DNA of 64,000 nucleotides from CAZHDI01 sp964531285 (GTDB lineage: Bacteria > Pseudomonadota > Alphaproteobacteria > JAJFIK01). The notes beneath the pieces were generated by a model, which saw only the letters and a list, made by a program, of their open reading frames with translations, was not told the origin of the DNA and did no database searches. Position 1 is the first letter of the stretch. The number at the start of each line of letters is the position of its first letter. The translations under genes and the position numbers were made by a program. Where the stretch lies: NCBI GenBank assembly GCA_964531285.1, contig CAZHDI010000003.1, positions 1 to 64,000 on the forward strand. Reading direction: 5' to 3'. Positions 50,108-59,746 of this stretch are shown piece after piece.

Positions 50108-51292
50108 GTGAGCAGCCTTTCCGAAGCCGGCCGTCCGGCCGCCAGCCTGCTCAGGATCTGGCGGGCCGAGGCGACACGGCGGGTCGTGCTTCAGGCCGCG
50201 GTGCTGCTCTGCCTCGTTGCGGTTCTGGCCATCGCGGGGATCAACGCGGTTCAGAACCTGACCGAACGCGGCATCGCCAGCGGCTTCGGCTTCCTGTCGG
50301 ACCCCGCCGGCTATGGGGTGGCGTTCAGCCTCATCCCCTATGACCTCACCGATACCCATGGCCGGGTGTTTCTCGTCGGCCTTTTGAACACTTTGCTGGT
50401 TTCGGTGACCGGAATTGTTCTGTCGAGCGTCCTGGGGCTGATCATCGGCGTGCTGCGTCTGTCGGGCAACTGGCTGGTCGGTGTGCTCGCCACGGCCTAT
50501 GTGGAAGTGATCCGCAATGTGCCGCTGCTGCTTCAGATTCTGTTCTGGTACGCCGTGGTGCTCCTGCTGCCGACGGTGCGCGAGAGCCTGTCCGTCGGCG
50601 GCCTTGTCTTTCTCAACAACCGGGCGATGGAACTGCCGGCGCCGGTCTTCGGACCGGGCATGGGTTGGGTCGGCGCCGCGCTCCTGGCCGGAATCGCCGC
50701 GCGTCTTCTCCTAGGGCGGATCGTCCGGCGGCGGGGGTCTCGGAGCGCGCTGCGGCCCTGGACGCTGGGCCTGATCCTCGGTGCGCCGCTGATCGTGTTT
50801 CTGGCGCTGGGGGCGCCGCTGGCCTGGGATGTGCCCGAGAAAGGCCGGTTCAACTTTTCCGGCGGCATGAGCGTGCCCGCGACCTTCGTTGCGCTTCTGA
50901 TTGCCCTGACCACCTATACGGCGGCCTTTATCGGCGAGATCGTCCGGGCGGGGATTCAATCGGTGGCGAAGGGCCAGAGCGAGGCGGCGGCGGCGCTGGG
51001 TCTGCGGCCCGGCCCGACCATGCGGCTGATCATCCTGCCTCAGGCCCTGCGCGTGATCATTCCGCCCACCACGAGCCAGTATCTCAATCTGACCAAGAAC
51101 TCGTCGCTCGGGATCGTCATCGGGTATCCCGATATTGTCGCGACCTTCGGCGCGGCGACCTTGAACCAGACCGGACAGGCCATCGAAACCCTTGCCATGA
51201 TCATGGCGTTCTATCTGACCGTGAGCCTGACCATCTCGCTCCTGATGAACTGGTACAATCGCTCGATCCAGCTTGAGGGAGCCCGGCGATGA
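50108..51292 (+). CDS. aapQ: General L-amino-acid ABC transporter permease
   Basis: Inner-membrane permease of 394 residues starting at GTG 50108. Typical features are IASGFGFLSDPAGYGVAFSLIPYD near the N terminus, TYAAFIGEIVRAGIQSVAKGQSEAAAALGLRPG (EAA loop that contacts the ATPase) and several TM helices. The long N-terminal extension is normal for AapQ. The stop overlaps the aapM start (ATGA). Confidence 0.94.
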   Translation: MSSLSEAGRPAASLLRIWRAEATRRVVLQAAVLLCLVAVLAIAGINAVQNLTERGIASGFGFLSDPAGYGVAFSLIPYDLTDTHGRVFLVGLLNTLLVSVTGIVLSSVLGLIIGVLRLSGNWLVGVLATAYVEVIRNVPLLLQILFWYAVVLLLPTVRESLSVGGLVFLNNRAMELPAPVFGPGMGWVGAALLAGIAARLLLGRIVRRRGSRSALRPWTLGLILGAPLIVFLALGAPLAWDVPEKGRFNFSGGMSVPATFVALLIALTTYTAAFIGEIVRAGIQSVAKGQSEAAAALGLRPGPTMRLIILPQALRVIIPPTTSQYLNLTKNSSLGIVIGYPDIVATFGAATLNQTGQAIETLAMIMAFYLTVSLTISLLMNWYNRSIQLEGARR

Positions 51293-52407
51293 CGGCGCGC
51301 GCTTATCAGCCGGGCCAGCACCCGGATCTCCCGCCGCCCAAAGGCATGAGCGGCCCCTTGGTCTGGCTGCGCGCGAACCTGTTCTCGTCCTGGCTCAACA
51401 CGGGCCTGACCCTGGCTGCGCTGGCTCTGCTGGCCGGCGCCATTCCGGCCGTGATCCAGTGGGCGGTGCTCGCCGCCGATGTCGACGGCACCTCGCGTCA
51501 GGACTGCGATACGGCCGGGGCATGCTGGGCGGTCATCGCCGAGCGCTGGCGCCTGTTCGTGTTCGGATTTTTTCCGCAAGACGAGATTTGGCGCCCCGCA
51601 CTGGCCATGGCCTTGCTGCCCATCGCCGCCGTGCCCTTGCTCTATGCGGAGCTGCCGCACCGGCGCGTCCTGATGTGGGGCACGATCGCCTATCCGGTGC
51701 TGGCGGCCTGGCTTCTGGGCGGCGGGCTGGGCCTTCCGGAAATCGAAATGCGCCAGTGGACCGGTTTTGTCCTCACCCTGGTCATCGGCGTGACCGGCAT
51801 CGCCGCGTCCCTGCCCATCGGGATCCTTCTGGCCCTGGGGCGCCAGTCTGATCTGCCGGTGGTCCGCACGGTGTGCATCGCCTTTATCGAGACGGTGCGC
51901 GGCGTGCCTTTGATCACCGTGCTGTTCTTCTCCTCGGTGATGCTGCCGCTGTTCCTGCCCGACGGCGTGAGCCTCGATAAACTCGTGCGCGCGCTGATCG
52001 TCGTGGCGCTGTTTGCCTCCGCCTATATGGCCGAGGTGATCCGGGGCGGGCTTCAGGCGATCCCGGCCGGACAGATCGAGGCGGCCCGCGCGCTGGGGCT
52101 GGGCTATTGGCGGACCATGGGCCTTGTGGTGCTGCCACAGGCTTTGCGCATTTCGATCCCCGGGATCGTCAACACCTTTATCGGTCTTTTCAAGGACACG
52201 AGTTTGGTGACCACGATCGGCCTGCTGGATCTGGTGGGCATGGCCGATGCGACCCTGACCGATCAGAACTGGCTGGGCTTGCGCATGGAAGTCTATCTGT
52301 TCGTGGCGCTGATCTTCTGGGTCGTGTGTTTTTCCATGTCGCGCTATTCGGTCTGGCTCGAAGGCCGGCTGGACCGCGACCCGGCGGCGGCGAGGGGGGG
52401 ACCATGA
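51289..52407 (+). CDS. aapM: General L-amino-acid ABC transporter permease
   Basis: Second permease, 372 residues, partner of AapQ. It contains SAYMAEVIRGGLQAIPAGQIEAARALGLGYWRT, the EAA coupling loop, and a series of TM helices. The N-terminal part with RANLFSSWLNTGLTLAALALL is typical of AapM. It overlaps aapQ and aapP by four bases each. Confidence 0.94.
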   Translation: MTARAYQPGQHPDLPPPKGMSGPLVWLRANLFSSWLNTGLTLAALALLAGAIPAVIQWAVLAADVDGTSRQDCDTAGACWAVIAERWRLFVFGFFPQDEIWRPALAMALLPIAAVPLLYAELPHRRVLMWGTIAYPVLAAWLLGGGLGLPEIEMRQWTGFVLTLVIGVTGIAASLPIGILLALGRQSDLPVVRTVCIAFIETVRGVPLITVLFFSSVMLPLFLPDGVSLDKLVRALIVVALFASAYMAEVIRGGLQAIPAGQIEAARALGLGYWRTMGLVVLPQALRISIPGIVNTFIGLFKDTSLVTTIGLLDLVGMADATLTDQNWLGLRMEVYLFVALIFWVVCFSMSRYSVWLEGRLDRDPAAARGGP

Positions 52408-53147
52408 GAGCAGGGCCGATGATCGAGCTGCGCGGGGTACACAAATGGTTCGGCCCGTTCCATGTGCTCAAGGATGTGAGCCTCGCCGTGGACACGGGCG
52501 AACGCATCGTGATTTGCGGGCCGTCCGGGTCCGGCAAATCCACACTCATCCGCTGCATCAACCGGCTGGAGAGTCATCAGCAGGGCCAGATCGTCATCGA
52601 CGGTCAGGAACTGACCGATGATGTCAAACGGATCGACGAGGTGCGCCGCGATGTCGGCATGGTGTTTCAGAGCTTCAATCTGTTCCCCCATCTGACGGTT
52701 CTGGACAACTGCACTCTGGCGCCCATGCGCGTGCGCGGCTTGTCGCGCGCCGACGCCGAAGCGCGGGCCATGGCCTATCTTGAGCGGGTGCGCATCCCCG
52801 ATCAGGCGCGCAAGGTGCCGGGACAGCTTTCGGGCGGCCAGCAGCAGCGGGTCGCCATCGCCCGGGCGCTGTGCATGGAGCCGCGGGTCATGCTGTTCGA
52901 TGAGCCGACATCGGCGCTCGATCCGGAGATGATCAAGGAAGTGCTTGATGTGATGATGGATCTGGCCGCCTCGGGCATGACCATGCTGGTGGTCACCCAC
53001 GAGATGGGGTTCGCGCGCGAAGTGGCCGACCGGGTGGTGTTCATGGACGGCGGCGAGATCATCGAGGCCGCGCCGCCGGGCTCCTTCTTCACCGCCCCCG
53101 AACACGAGCGCACCAAGGCGTTCCTCGCTCAGATCCTGGACCGCTGA
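52404..53147 (+). CDS. aapP: Amino-acid ABC transporter ATP-binding protein
   Basis: ATPase of 247 residues that powers the AapJQM importer. Walker A is GPSGSGKST, the signature is LSGGQQQR and Walker B is VMLFDEPTSALDPEM, followed by the switch His in VVTHEMGFA. ATG 52404 sits in the stop of aapM behind GAGGGGGGACC. The gene ends 5 bp before the convergent GNAT gene. Confidence 0.96.
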   Translation: MRAGPMIELRGVHKWFGPFHVLKDVSLAVDTGERIVICGPSGSGKSTLIRCINRLESHQQGQIVIDGQELTDDVKRIDEVRRDVGMVFQSFNLFPHLTVLDNCTLAPMRVRGLSRADAEARAMAYLERVRIPDQARKVPGQLSGGQQQRVAIARALCMEPRVMLFDEPTSALDPEMIKEVLDVMMDLAASGMTMLVVTHEMGFAREVADRVVFMDGGEIIEAAPPGSFFTAPEHERTKAFLAQILDR

Positions 53148-53152
53148 TCCGG

Positions 53153-53701
53153 TCAGGGCGTGATGGTCTGATGCTCCTGGGCATAGGGCGTGAAGCCCAT
53201 GCGCTGGTAAAGCGGCAGAGCCGCCGGATGATCCAGCGTACAGGTGTTCACCAGCAGCCGCGCCGCGCCGCGCGCCCACATCAGGTCGATCATCTGTTGC
53301 AGGAACCAGGCGCCGAAGCCCCGGCCCAAATAGTCCGGCACCAGACCGAAATAGGCGAGACTGGCCTCGCGCGCCTTGGTGAAATCGAGTTCGGCGAACC
53401 CCGCCGGGACGCCCTCGGCATAGAGCACGAACACCTCGACCCCGGCGGTGGCCAGATGGGCGGCCAGGGCCTCATCGCTCATCCGCTTGCGGAACACCCA
53501 GACATAATCGCGCCCGACCGTGTGATAAAGATACCGGTAAAAATGCACCGGGATCGCTTCGGCCCGCAAAATGGCCACGCGCCCGCGTGGGGCGGGCGGG
53601 GGGCGGCGCAGCACGGCAGGCGCGGTCATCTCCAGGAAGGTGACCGTGGTCTCATGCGCGCCGGTGCCGGCTGCATCGTCGAAACCGTCAGCGCCGGTCA
53701 T
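53153..53701 (-). CDS. GNAT-family N-acetyltransferase
   Basis: Acetyl-CoA-dependent transferase of 182 residues. The central segment (FGLVPDYLGRGFGAWFLQQMIDL, with the acetyl-CoA loop G-R-G-F-G) and the later HPAALPLYQRMGF are diagnostic of GNAT. The substrate is unknown. ATG 53701 is chosen because it overlaps the sulfurtransferase stop (ATGA), suggesting translational coupling; a start 11 codons upstream lacks family support. Confidence 0.88.
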   Translation of the reverse strand: MTGADGFDDAAGTGAHETTVTFLEMTAPAVLRRPPPAPRGRVAILRAEAIPVHFYRYLYHTVGRDYVWVFRKRMSDEALAAHLATAGVEVFVLYAEGVPAGFAELDFTKAREASLAYFGLVPDYLGRGFGAWFLQQMIDLMWARGAARLLVNTCTLDHPAALPLYQRMGFTPYAQEHQTITP

Positions 53702-54549
53702 TGCGCGACCGGCAGATCGGCCCGGGCGCCCCATTCGGCCCAGGACCCGTCATAAAGCGCGATCTCCGGATAGCCCGCGCGGGTGAGCGCGAGGGCCAGC
53801 ACGGCGGCGGTCACGCCGGAGCCGCACATGGTCACCACGGGACGGGTGCGCTCGACCCCGGCGGCGCCGAACAGATCGCGCAGCGCATCGGCCGGTTTCA
53901 TCGTACCGTCGGCGTTCAGAACCTCCGCATGCGGGATATTGATCGCGCCGGGAACATGACCGCGCCGCAGGCCCGGCCGCGGCTCCGGCGCTTCGGCGCG
54001 GAAGCGGGCGGCGGGGCGCGCATCCACCACCTGCTCGGTCCTGGTCTGGAGATTGGCCGCGATCTGTCCGGCATCGCGCAACAGCATATTGTGCAGCCGG
54101 GCGGTGAAATGGCGCGGCGTCAGACGCGGCTCGTCATCGGTGACGGCGTGACCTTCGGCGCGCCATTTCGGCAGGCCGCCATCCAGCACCATCACATCCC
54201 GATGCCCCATGACCTTGAACATCCACCAGGCGCGCGCGGCCGAAAACAGTCCGGCGCCGTCATAGGCGACGATCCGGGTCCCGTCGCCAAGCCCCAAAGC
54301 ACGGGCGCGGGCGGAGAACTTCACCGGGTTCGGCAGCATATGGGGCAGGGGATTGTCGGTGTCGGCGATCTCGTCGATATCGAAAAACACCGCACCCGGA
54401 ATATGGGCCTCCCGGAACTCGGCACGGGCATCGCGGTCCGCATCGGGCAGATACCAGGAGGCATCGATCAGGCGCAGATCCGGGGCGGCGAGGCTGTCGG
54501 CCAGCCAGCCGGTTGTGACGAGGGGATCGCTGATCTGGGGGCCGGGCAT
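53698..54549 (-). CDS. sseA: 3-mercaptopyruvate sulfurtransferase
   Basis: Tandem-rhodanese enzyme of 283 residues. The active-site loop with catalytic Cys242 reads MCGSGVTA, which is the mercaptopyruvate rather than the thiosulfate type. The N-terminal rhodanese half lacks a catalytic Cys, as usual. It moves sulfur from mercaptopyruvate to acceptors. The gene is followed by a coupled GNAT gene and preceded by cysK on the same strand, in keeping with a sulfur-metabolism neighbourhood. Confidence 0.93.
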   Translation of the reverse strand: MPGPQISDPLVTTGWLADSLAAPDLRLIDASWYLPDADRDARAEFREAHIPGAVFFDIDEIADTDNPLPHMLPNPVKFSARARALGLGDGTRIVAYDGAGLFSAARAWWMFKVMGHRDVMVLDGGLPKWRAEGHAVTDDEPRLTPRHFTARLHNMLLRDAGQIAANLQTRTEQVVDARPAARFRAEAPEPRPGLRRGHVPGAINIPHAEVLNADGTMKPADALRDLFGAAGVERTRPVVTMCGSGVTAAVLALALTRAGYPEIALYDGSWAEWGARADLPVAQ

Positions 54550-54618
54550 GGGCGCGTCCTTCTTGGTTTGGGCCGGTCATCCTGCGCCCACCCGCACGCG
54601 CCCCAGGCCGGAACCGGC

Positions 54619-55641
54619 TTAGGGCGACGGCGCCCGCTCGCCGGTCATCCATCCGGGCACCGGCAGGTCTTTGGAGCGCAGGAACGCCGGTGAGAACAGT
54701 TTGCTTTGATACCGCGTTCCGTAGTCACACAACAGGGTGACGATTCGATGCCCGGGGCCAAGCTGGCGCGCCAGACGAATGGCGCCGGCGACATTGATCC
54801 CGGCCGACCCGCCGATGCACAGGCCCTCATGTTCCAGAAGGTCGAACACCAGGGGGATGGCTTCGCTGTCGGGGATCTGGAACGCCTCGTCCACGGGCGC
54901 GCCCTCCAGATTGGCGGTGATCCGGCCCTGGCCGATGCCCTCGGTGATCGAATTGCCTTCGGCTTTCAAAACGCCATGCTTGAAATGGCCATAGATCGCC
55001 GAGCCCATGGGATCGGCCAGCGCCGTCACGATGCGGCTGTTGCGCTCCTTGAGGGCCATGGAGACACCGGCAAGCGTGCCGCCGGTGCCCACCGCCGAGA
55101 CGAACCCATCGACCCGTCCCCCGGTCTGATCCCAGATTTCCGGTCCCGTGCCCTCATAATGGGCCCGACGGTTCGCCGTATTGTCGAACTGGTTCGCCCA
55201 GACCGCGCCATTGGGGGATGTCTCGTTCAGCTCCTCGGCAAGGCGCCCGGAATACTTCACGTAATTGTTGGGATCTTTATAGGGGACCGCCGGAACTTCG
55301 ATCAGCTCCGCGCCGAACAGGCGCAAGGTGTCTTTCTTTTCCTGGCTCTGGGTTTCCGGGATCACGATCACGGTCTTGAAGCCCAGCACGTTGGCCACCA
55401 GCGCCAGACCGATCCCGGTATTGCCGGCCGTGCCCTCGACAATCGTGCCGCCTGGCCGCAGGGCGCCCCGCGCCATGGCATCGCGCACGATGTAAAGCGC
55501 TGCCCGGTCCTTGACCGATTGGCCGGGATTCATGAATTCCGCCTTGCCCAGGATCTCGCAGCCGGTTTCTTCGGAGGCGCGGGTCAGCCGGATGAGCGGG
55601 GTGTTGCCGATCGCATCCAGCATGGTCGAACGAACGGTCAT
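54619..55641 (-). CDS. cysK: Cysteine synthase A-type enzyme
   Basis: PLP enzyme of 340 residues forming cysteine from O-acetylserine and sulfide. The PLP lysine is Lys44 in NPGQSVKDRAA; the loop EGTAGNTGIGLAL and the phosphate-binding SAVGTGGTLAGVS are present. EGTAGNTGIG and the longer C terminus place it slightly away from classical CysK, so a CysK/Cys1A-like paralogue is possible. ATG 55641 has AGGAG eight bases upstream and removes 62 unrelated residues. Confidence 0.88.
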   Translation of the reverse strand: MTVRSTMLDAIGNTPLIRLTRASEETGCEILGKAEFMNPGQSVKDRAALYIVRDAMARGALRPGGTIVEGTAGNTGIGLALVANVLGFKTVIVIPETQSQEKKDTLRLFGAELIEVPAVPYKDPNNYVKYSGRLAEELNETSPNGAVWANQFDNTANRRAHYEGTGPEIWDQTGGRVDGFVSAVGTGGTLAGVSMALKERNSRIVTALADPMGSAIYGHFKHGVLKAEGNSITEGIGQGRITANLEGAPVDEAFQIPDSEAIPLVFDLLEHEGLCIGGSAGINVAGAIRLARQLGPGHRIVTLLCDYGTRYQSKLFSPAFLRSKDLPVPGWMTGERAPSP

Positions 55642-55945
55642 GGGGATACTCCTGAGACGAAAGCTGGATGGTGACGCGTGTACACTTTGGTTTACACAAG
55701 ACCCTGCGGATCCGGCAAATCTATGGTGGCGGGCGGGCCGCCTGACGGACGGGCGCTTCCGCTCACCCGATATAACCAAAGATATAGGATGCGCACAGGC
55801 CTTTGTCGCGCGCGGGCGGGCCGGCAATCGGTGTGATTGTGCAACGGGCAGGGACGCGCCGGTCGCTGCCTTTGATCCATGTTTGACGGAACGCCGTATC
55901 CTTCCACAGTGTTGGTGTCATGTAGCGTCGGGTGGATCGGAGCGG
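55642..55945. promoter_or_regulatory. Divergent cysK-chrR promoter region
   Basis: 304 bp. Near cysK is an inverted repeat GTGTA-N10-TACAC at 55678-55697, a candidate operator. Near chrR, on the plus strand, TGATCC (55873-55878) is followed after 18 bases by TATCCT, recalling the RpoE-type TGATCC-N18-TAAGA layout but with a poor -10. An overlapping GGAAC (from 55888) with TGTT after 17 bases resembles an EcfG-type promoter. No gene is seen in this region. Confidence 0.35.
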
Positions 55946-56602
55946 ATGAGCGGACAGATCGAGCATCATATCCCGCAGGATTGGTTGTTGGACTATGCCA
56001 GCGGGGCCATGACGGGCCCTTGGACCGTTCTCGTCGCCAGTCACCTGACGCTTTGTCCGGTCTGCCGGACGGCCGTGAGCGATTTGGAGCGGATCGGCGG
56101 GGCCCTGTTGAGCGCGGATCTCGGTCTGGACCGCCCCTCGGCGACGGCTCAGGCCATCGTGGTCTCGACCGACACGATCGAACCCCTGCCGGGCACTCCG
56201 GCGCCCAAGGTTTTCGACCCGGTGTTGCCGAAGCCGCTGCGCGACGCCATCGGCGGGTCGCTCAACGATCTGCGCTGGCGCGGGCTCCTGCCCGGTGTGG
56301 AGACGGCCGAAACGCCCGACAGCCAAGACGGCGCCCGCGCCCGGCTGTTGCGCATCGCGCCGGGGGCCGCGGTGCCGGATCACACGCACCATGGCGCCGA
56401 GGCAACCTTGATCCTCCAGGGTGCCTATGCCGATGAGACCGGACATTATCGGGCCGGTGACGTGGCCGTGGCCGATCACGAGGTCGATCATCGTCCCGTT
56501 GCCGATCACGGCATGGTGTGCATCTGTTACTCAGTATCCGAAGCGCCTTTACAGTTGACCGGGCGCTTTGGGCGGTTCCTCAACTTTCTTCCCATGGTCT
56601 GA
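55946..56602 (+). CDS. chrR: ChrR-family zinc cupin anti-sigma factor
   Basis: Protein of 218 residues with two zinc modules. The N-terminal anti-sigma domain has His33-x3-Cys37-x2-Cys40 (HLTLCPVC) with earlier His7/His8. The C-terminal cupin has His146, His148, Glu152 and His182, the same spacing as the zinc ligands of Rhodobacter ChrR. ChrR holds an ECF sigma factor inactive until singlet oxygen appears. No sigma gene is adjacent here. Photolyase and lipid-modification genes around it fit that regulon. ATG 55946. Confidence 0.87.
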   Translation: MSGQIEHHIPQDWLLDYASGAMTGPWTVLVASHLTLCPVCRTAVSDLERIGGALLSADLGLDRPSATAQAIVVSTDTIEPLPGTPAPKVFDPVLPKPLRDAIGGSLNDLRWRGLLPGVETAETPDSQDGARARLLRIAPGAAVPDHTHHGAEATLILQGAYADETGHYRAGDVAVADHEVDHRPVADHGMVCICYSVSEAPLQLTGRFGRFLNFLPMV

Positions 56603-56631
56603 TCCCTTCGTTCAGGAAAGAGAGACGTGTC

Positions 56632-57321
56632 ATGAAATGCGTCAGCGCCATCGGCCTTGTGTGCCTGGTCTTAGCGACGGCTGCGCTGCCCGCCCGGGCG
56701 GACAGCGAAAGGACGGCGATGTATCCGGGCATTCCGGAAAGTGGCGAATTGGCATTCGCCGTTAAGCGCGGCGGCGACGATTTCGGCCGGCATGTCGTGC
56801 GCTTCACCGAACTCGACGAGCATTGGCTTCAGGTGAATGTGGAAATCGACCTGAAGGTGCGCGCGGCGTTCATCACCTTCTTCGATTACAAGCACCGTTT
56901 GGAGTCGATCTGGCGTGACGGCGAACTGACCACGCTGGAGTCGACCACGGACGACAATGGCGACGAGTTGTTCGTATCGCTGAAGAAGGACGGCGAGGCG
57001 CTGTCCCTGAAATCGTCCAAGAACACCGCCGACGATATCCCGCTGGGCCTGATGCCGACGACCTACTGGAACAAACGTGCGCTTGAGAAGACCGAACTTC
57101 TGAATACTCAGAATGGCGAGATTTTTCCGGTGACGATCACCGAAAAGGGAACCGAGACGATCACTGTGATGGGCGAGGAGATCGAGGCGACCCGCTATGA
57201 GCTGGTGGGCACGATCACGGTCGATCTGTGGTATGACGAAAATGACCGCTGGGTGAAGTGTGCTTTCGAAGCGCGCGGCCAGGAAGTGACCTATGAAATG
57301 GTCGAACCGGGCAGCATATGA
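56632..57321 (+). CDS. Exported DUF6134-like protein
   Basis: Protein of 229 residues with a signal peptide (AIGLVCLVLATAALPARA). The mature part is beta-rich with GELAFAVKRGGDDFGRHVVRF and TYWNKRALEKTELLNTQNGEIFPV, the pattern I associate with the DUF6134 family. The function is unknown. It lies 29 bp after chrR and overlaps the photolyase start (ATGA), so it belongs to the photo-oxidative stress operon. Confidence 0.65.
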   Translation: MKCVSAIGLVCLVLATAALPARADSERTAMYPGIPESGELAFAVKRGGDDFGRHVVRFTELDEHWLQVNVEIDLKVRAAFITFFDYKHRLESIWRDGELTTLESTTDDNGDELFVSLKKDGEALSLKSSKNTADDIPLGLMPTTYWNKRALEKTELLNTQNGEIFPVTITEKGTETITVMGEEIEATRYELVGTITVDLWYDENDRWVKCAFEARGQEVTYEMVEPGSI

Positions 57322-58895
57322 GTAAGACCGCACCCGGCACTCTGCGGCTCGTCCTCGGCGATCAACTCACCCGCGATGGGGCCGCCTTGCGCGGTCTCGA
57401 TCCGGACCATGATGTCGTCCTGATGGCCGAGGTGCGCAGCGAAGCCACCTATGTTCGCCACCACAAGAAGAAGATCGCCTTCATCTTCTCGGCGATGCGC
57501 CATTTCGCGCAAAGCCTGGAAGCCGACGGGATCACGGTGCGCTATGTCCGCTATGACGATCCGGACAATGCCGGATCGCTCATGGGCGAGGTGGCGCGCG
57601 CGCTGACCGAGTGCGCTCTCGATAGCGTCGTCGTGACCGAACCGGGCGAATATCGTCTGTGGGAAGACATGCGTGGCTGGCACAAGGCGCTCGATTGTCC
57701 GGTCGAGATCCTAACCGATGATCGGTTTCTGTGTTCGGTGGAGACGTTCGAGGCGTGGGCGGAGGATCGCAAATCACTCCGCATGGAGTTCTTTTACCGG
57801 GAGATGCGCCGCAAATACGACATCCTCATGACCAAGGACGGAGAGCCTGAGGGCGGCGCGTGGAACTATGACGGCGAGAACCGCAAAGCCCTGCCTGACG
57901 ATCTCGATCTGCCGCACCGCCGCTCCTTCCGCCCAGACAAGACCACCAAGGCGGTCATCCGTCTGGTTGAGGATGCGTTCGCGGATCATTTCGGCGATAT
58001 CGAACCGTTCAAATATGCGGTGACGGCGGACGAAGCGGAAACGGCACTCGATCATTTCCTGGACGATATCCTGCCGCAGTTCGGCGATTATCAGGACGCC
58101 ATGGCGGCGGGCGAAGCGTTCCTCTTTCACAGCACGATCGCGCTCTATCTCAATGCCGGTCTGCTCGATCCGCTCGCTGTCTGCAAGAGCGCAGAGCAGC
58201 GCTATCATGCTGGCGATGCGCCGCTCAATGCCGTCGAGGGCTTCATCCGCCAGATCCTGGGCTGGCGCGAATTCATCCGCGGCGTCTACTGGCTGAAAAT
58301 GCCGGACTATGCCCAGACCAATGCGCTGGACGCCAATCGTCCGCTTCCCGATTTTTACTGGACCGGCGAAACCGACATGGCCTGTCTGCGCGACACGATC
58401 GAGACGACGCGCGCCCATGCCTATGCCCACCACATTCAGCGCCTGATGGTCACCGGCAATTTCGCTCTCTTGGCGGGGATCGATCCGGCGGCGGTGAATG
58501 AGTGGTATCTGATCGTCTATGCCGACGCCTATGAATGGGTGCAATTGCCCAACACCCATGGCATGGCGCTGTTCGCCGATGGTGGCGTAGTCGGCTCCAA
58601 ACCCTATGCGGCGAGCGGCGCTTACATCAACCGCATGTCCAACTACTGCAAGGACTGCGCATACAGCGTCAGCAAGAAAGCCGGGCCTGAGGCGTGCCCG
58701 TTCAATTATCTCTACTGGCACTTCCTGTTGGAGAATGAGGAGCGTCTGGGCAACAATCCGCGCATGGCCATGCCCTATCGCACCCTGGCCAAGATGAGCG
58801 AGGACAAGGTCCACCAGATCCGCGAGGACAGCCGCCGGTTCTTGAGCGAAATCGGCATCGAAAACGCCAAGCCGTCCCGCCGCAAGGCGAGTTGA
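57318..58895 (+). CDS. Iron-sulfur bacterial photolyase/cryptochrome (PhrB/CryB type)
   Basis: Flavoprotein of 525 residues, a class that repairs (6-4) photoproducts in DNA or senses light. Four cysteines at 356, 444, 447 and 460 have the spacing of the [4Fe-4S] ligands of Agrobacterium PhrB, including YCKDCAYS and EACPFNYLYW. LRLVLGDQL at the N terminus and YINRMSNYC near the cluster are typical. The start is inside the stop of the DUF6134-like gene. Its place after chrR agrees with singlet-oxygen regulons. Confidence 0.92.
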   Translation: MSKTAPGTLRLVLGDQLTRDGAALRGLDPDHDVVLMAEVRSEATYVRHHKKKIAFIFSAMRHFAQSLEADGITVRYVRYDDPDNAGSLMGEVARALTECALDSVVVTEPGEYRLWEDMRGWHKALDCPVEILTDDRFLCSVETFEAWAEDRKSLRMEFFYREMRRKYDILMTKDGEPEGGAWNYDGENRKALPDDLDLPHRRSFRPDKTTKAVIRLVEDAFADHFGDIEPFKYAVTADEAETALDHFLDDILPQFGDYQDAMAAGEAFLFHSTIALYLNAGLLDPLAVCKSAEQRYHAGDAPLNAVEGFIRQILGWREFIRGVYWLKMPDYAQTNALDANRPLPDFYWTGETDMACLRDTIETTRAHAYAHHIQRLMVTGNFALLAGIDPAAVNEWYLIVYADAYEWVQLPNTHGMALFADGGVVGSKPYAASGAYINRMSNYCKDCAYSVSKKAGPEACPFNYLYWHFLLENEERLGNNPRMAMPYRTLAKMSEDKVHQIREDSRRFLSEIGIENAKPSRRKAS

Positions 58896-58948
58896 CCCGC
58901 CCCCAATAAGCGCCGGCTGCCCTGGCCGGCACACCGTAAGGAGACGTT

Positions 58949-59746
58949 ATGCGCAATCAGGTCGTCACGCCCGCCGACGGCATCGCCTGGATCACAGGCG
59001 CGAGTTCCGGCATCGGCCGGGATGTCGCCCTGCTGCTGGCGCGCGAGGGCTGGACCGTTGCGGCGACGGCCCGCCGGCGCGAACAACTGGAGGCACTGGG
59101 GCGTGAGGCGGCAGGGCTCAAGGGCGCGATCCATGCCTATCCGGCCGATGTCAGCGATGCCGAAGCCATGAGCGCGGCGGTCGATGCGATGGAGGCGGCC
59201 CATGGGCCGGTCGCGCTCGCGATCCTGAATGCGGGGATTTATCTGCCCATGGAGGCCCCGGCCTTTTCCGCCGAGACCATGCGCAAATCCTGGGAGGTCA
59301 ATATCATGGGCACGGCCCATGGGCTGGAGCCCCTGATCCCGCGCATGATCGAACGCACGCGCGGACATCTGGTGATCGTCTCGTCGGTTACGGGCTATGG
59401 CGGCCTGCCGACAAGCGCCGCCTACGGAGCGACCAAGGCCGGTCTCAATATCATGGCCGAGAGCCTCAAGATCGAATTGGACCGGCATGGCGTGCGCGTT
59501 TCGGTGGTCAATCCGGGCTTTGTGGAAACCCCGGCGCAGGATGACAACGAATTCCCCAAGCCGTTCATGATCCAATCCGAAGACGCCGCCCGGCGGATCG
59601 TGGCGGGCATCAAGCGCCAGGCCTTTGAGATCACTTTCCCCAAGCGGTTCACCTTCCCGCTCAAGGTCCTGAAATGGCTGCCGCGCGACTGGTATATCGC
59701 GCTCATCAAGCGTCAAACCGGCTGGAACGAACAGCCCAAGCCTTGA
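58949..59746 (+). CDS. Short-chain dehydrogenase/reductase
   Basis: NAD(P)-dependent SDR of 265 residues. The cofactor loop is TGASSGIGRD, the NAG motif is LNAGIY, and the catalytic Ser/Tyr/Lys lie in VSSVTGYGG and YGATKAG. The C terminus adds a basic segment (KRFTFPLKVLKWLPRDWYIALIK) that may touch membranes. The substrate is unknown; the setting suggests lipid or stress metabolism. It lies 53 bp after the photolyase gene behind AAGGAG. Confidence 0.9.
   Translation: MRNQVVTPADGIAWITGASSGIGRDVALLLAREGWTVAATARRREQLEALGREAAGLKGAIHAYPADVSDAEAMSAAVDAMEAAHGPVALAILNAGIYLPMEAPAFSAETMRKSWEVNIMGTAHGLEPLIPRMIERTRGHLVIVSSVTGYGGLPTSAAYGATKAGLNIMAESLKIELDRHGVRVSVVNPGFVETPAQDDNEFPKPFMIQSEDAARRIVAGIKRQAFEITFPKRFTFPLKVLKWLPRDWYIALIKRQTGWNEQPKP

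Noticed and set aside
58911..58929. GCCGGC hairpin after the photolyase gene as a terminator
   Set aside because: Only six pairs and no T-run; the SDR gene follows closely on the same strand and may be cotranscribed.
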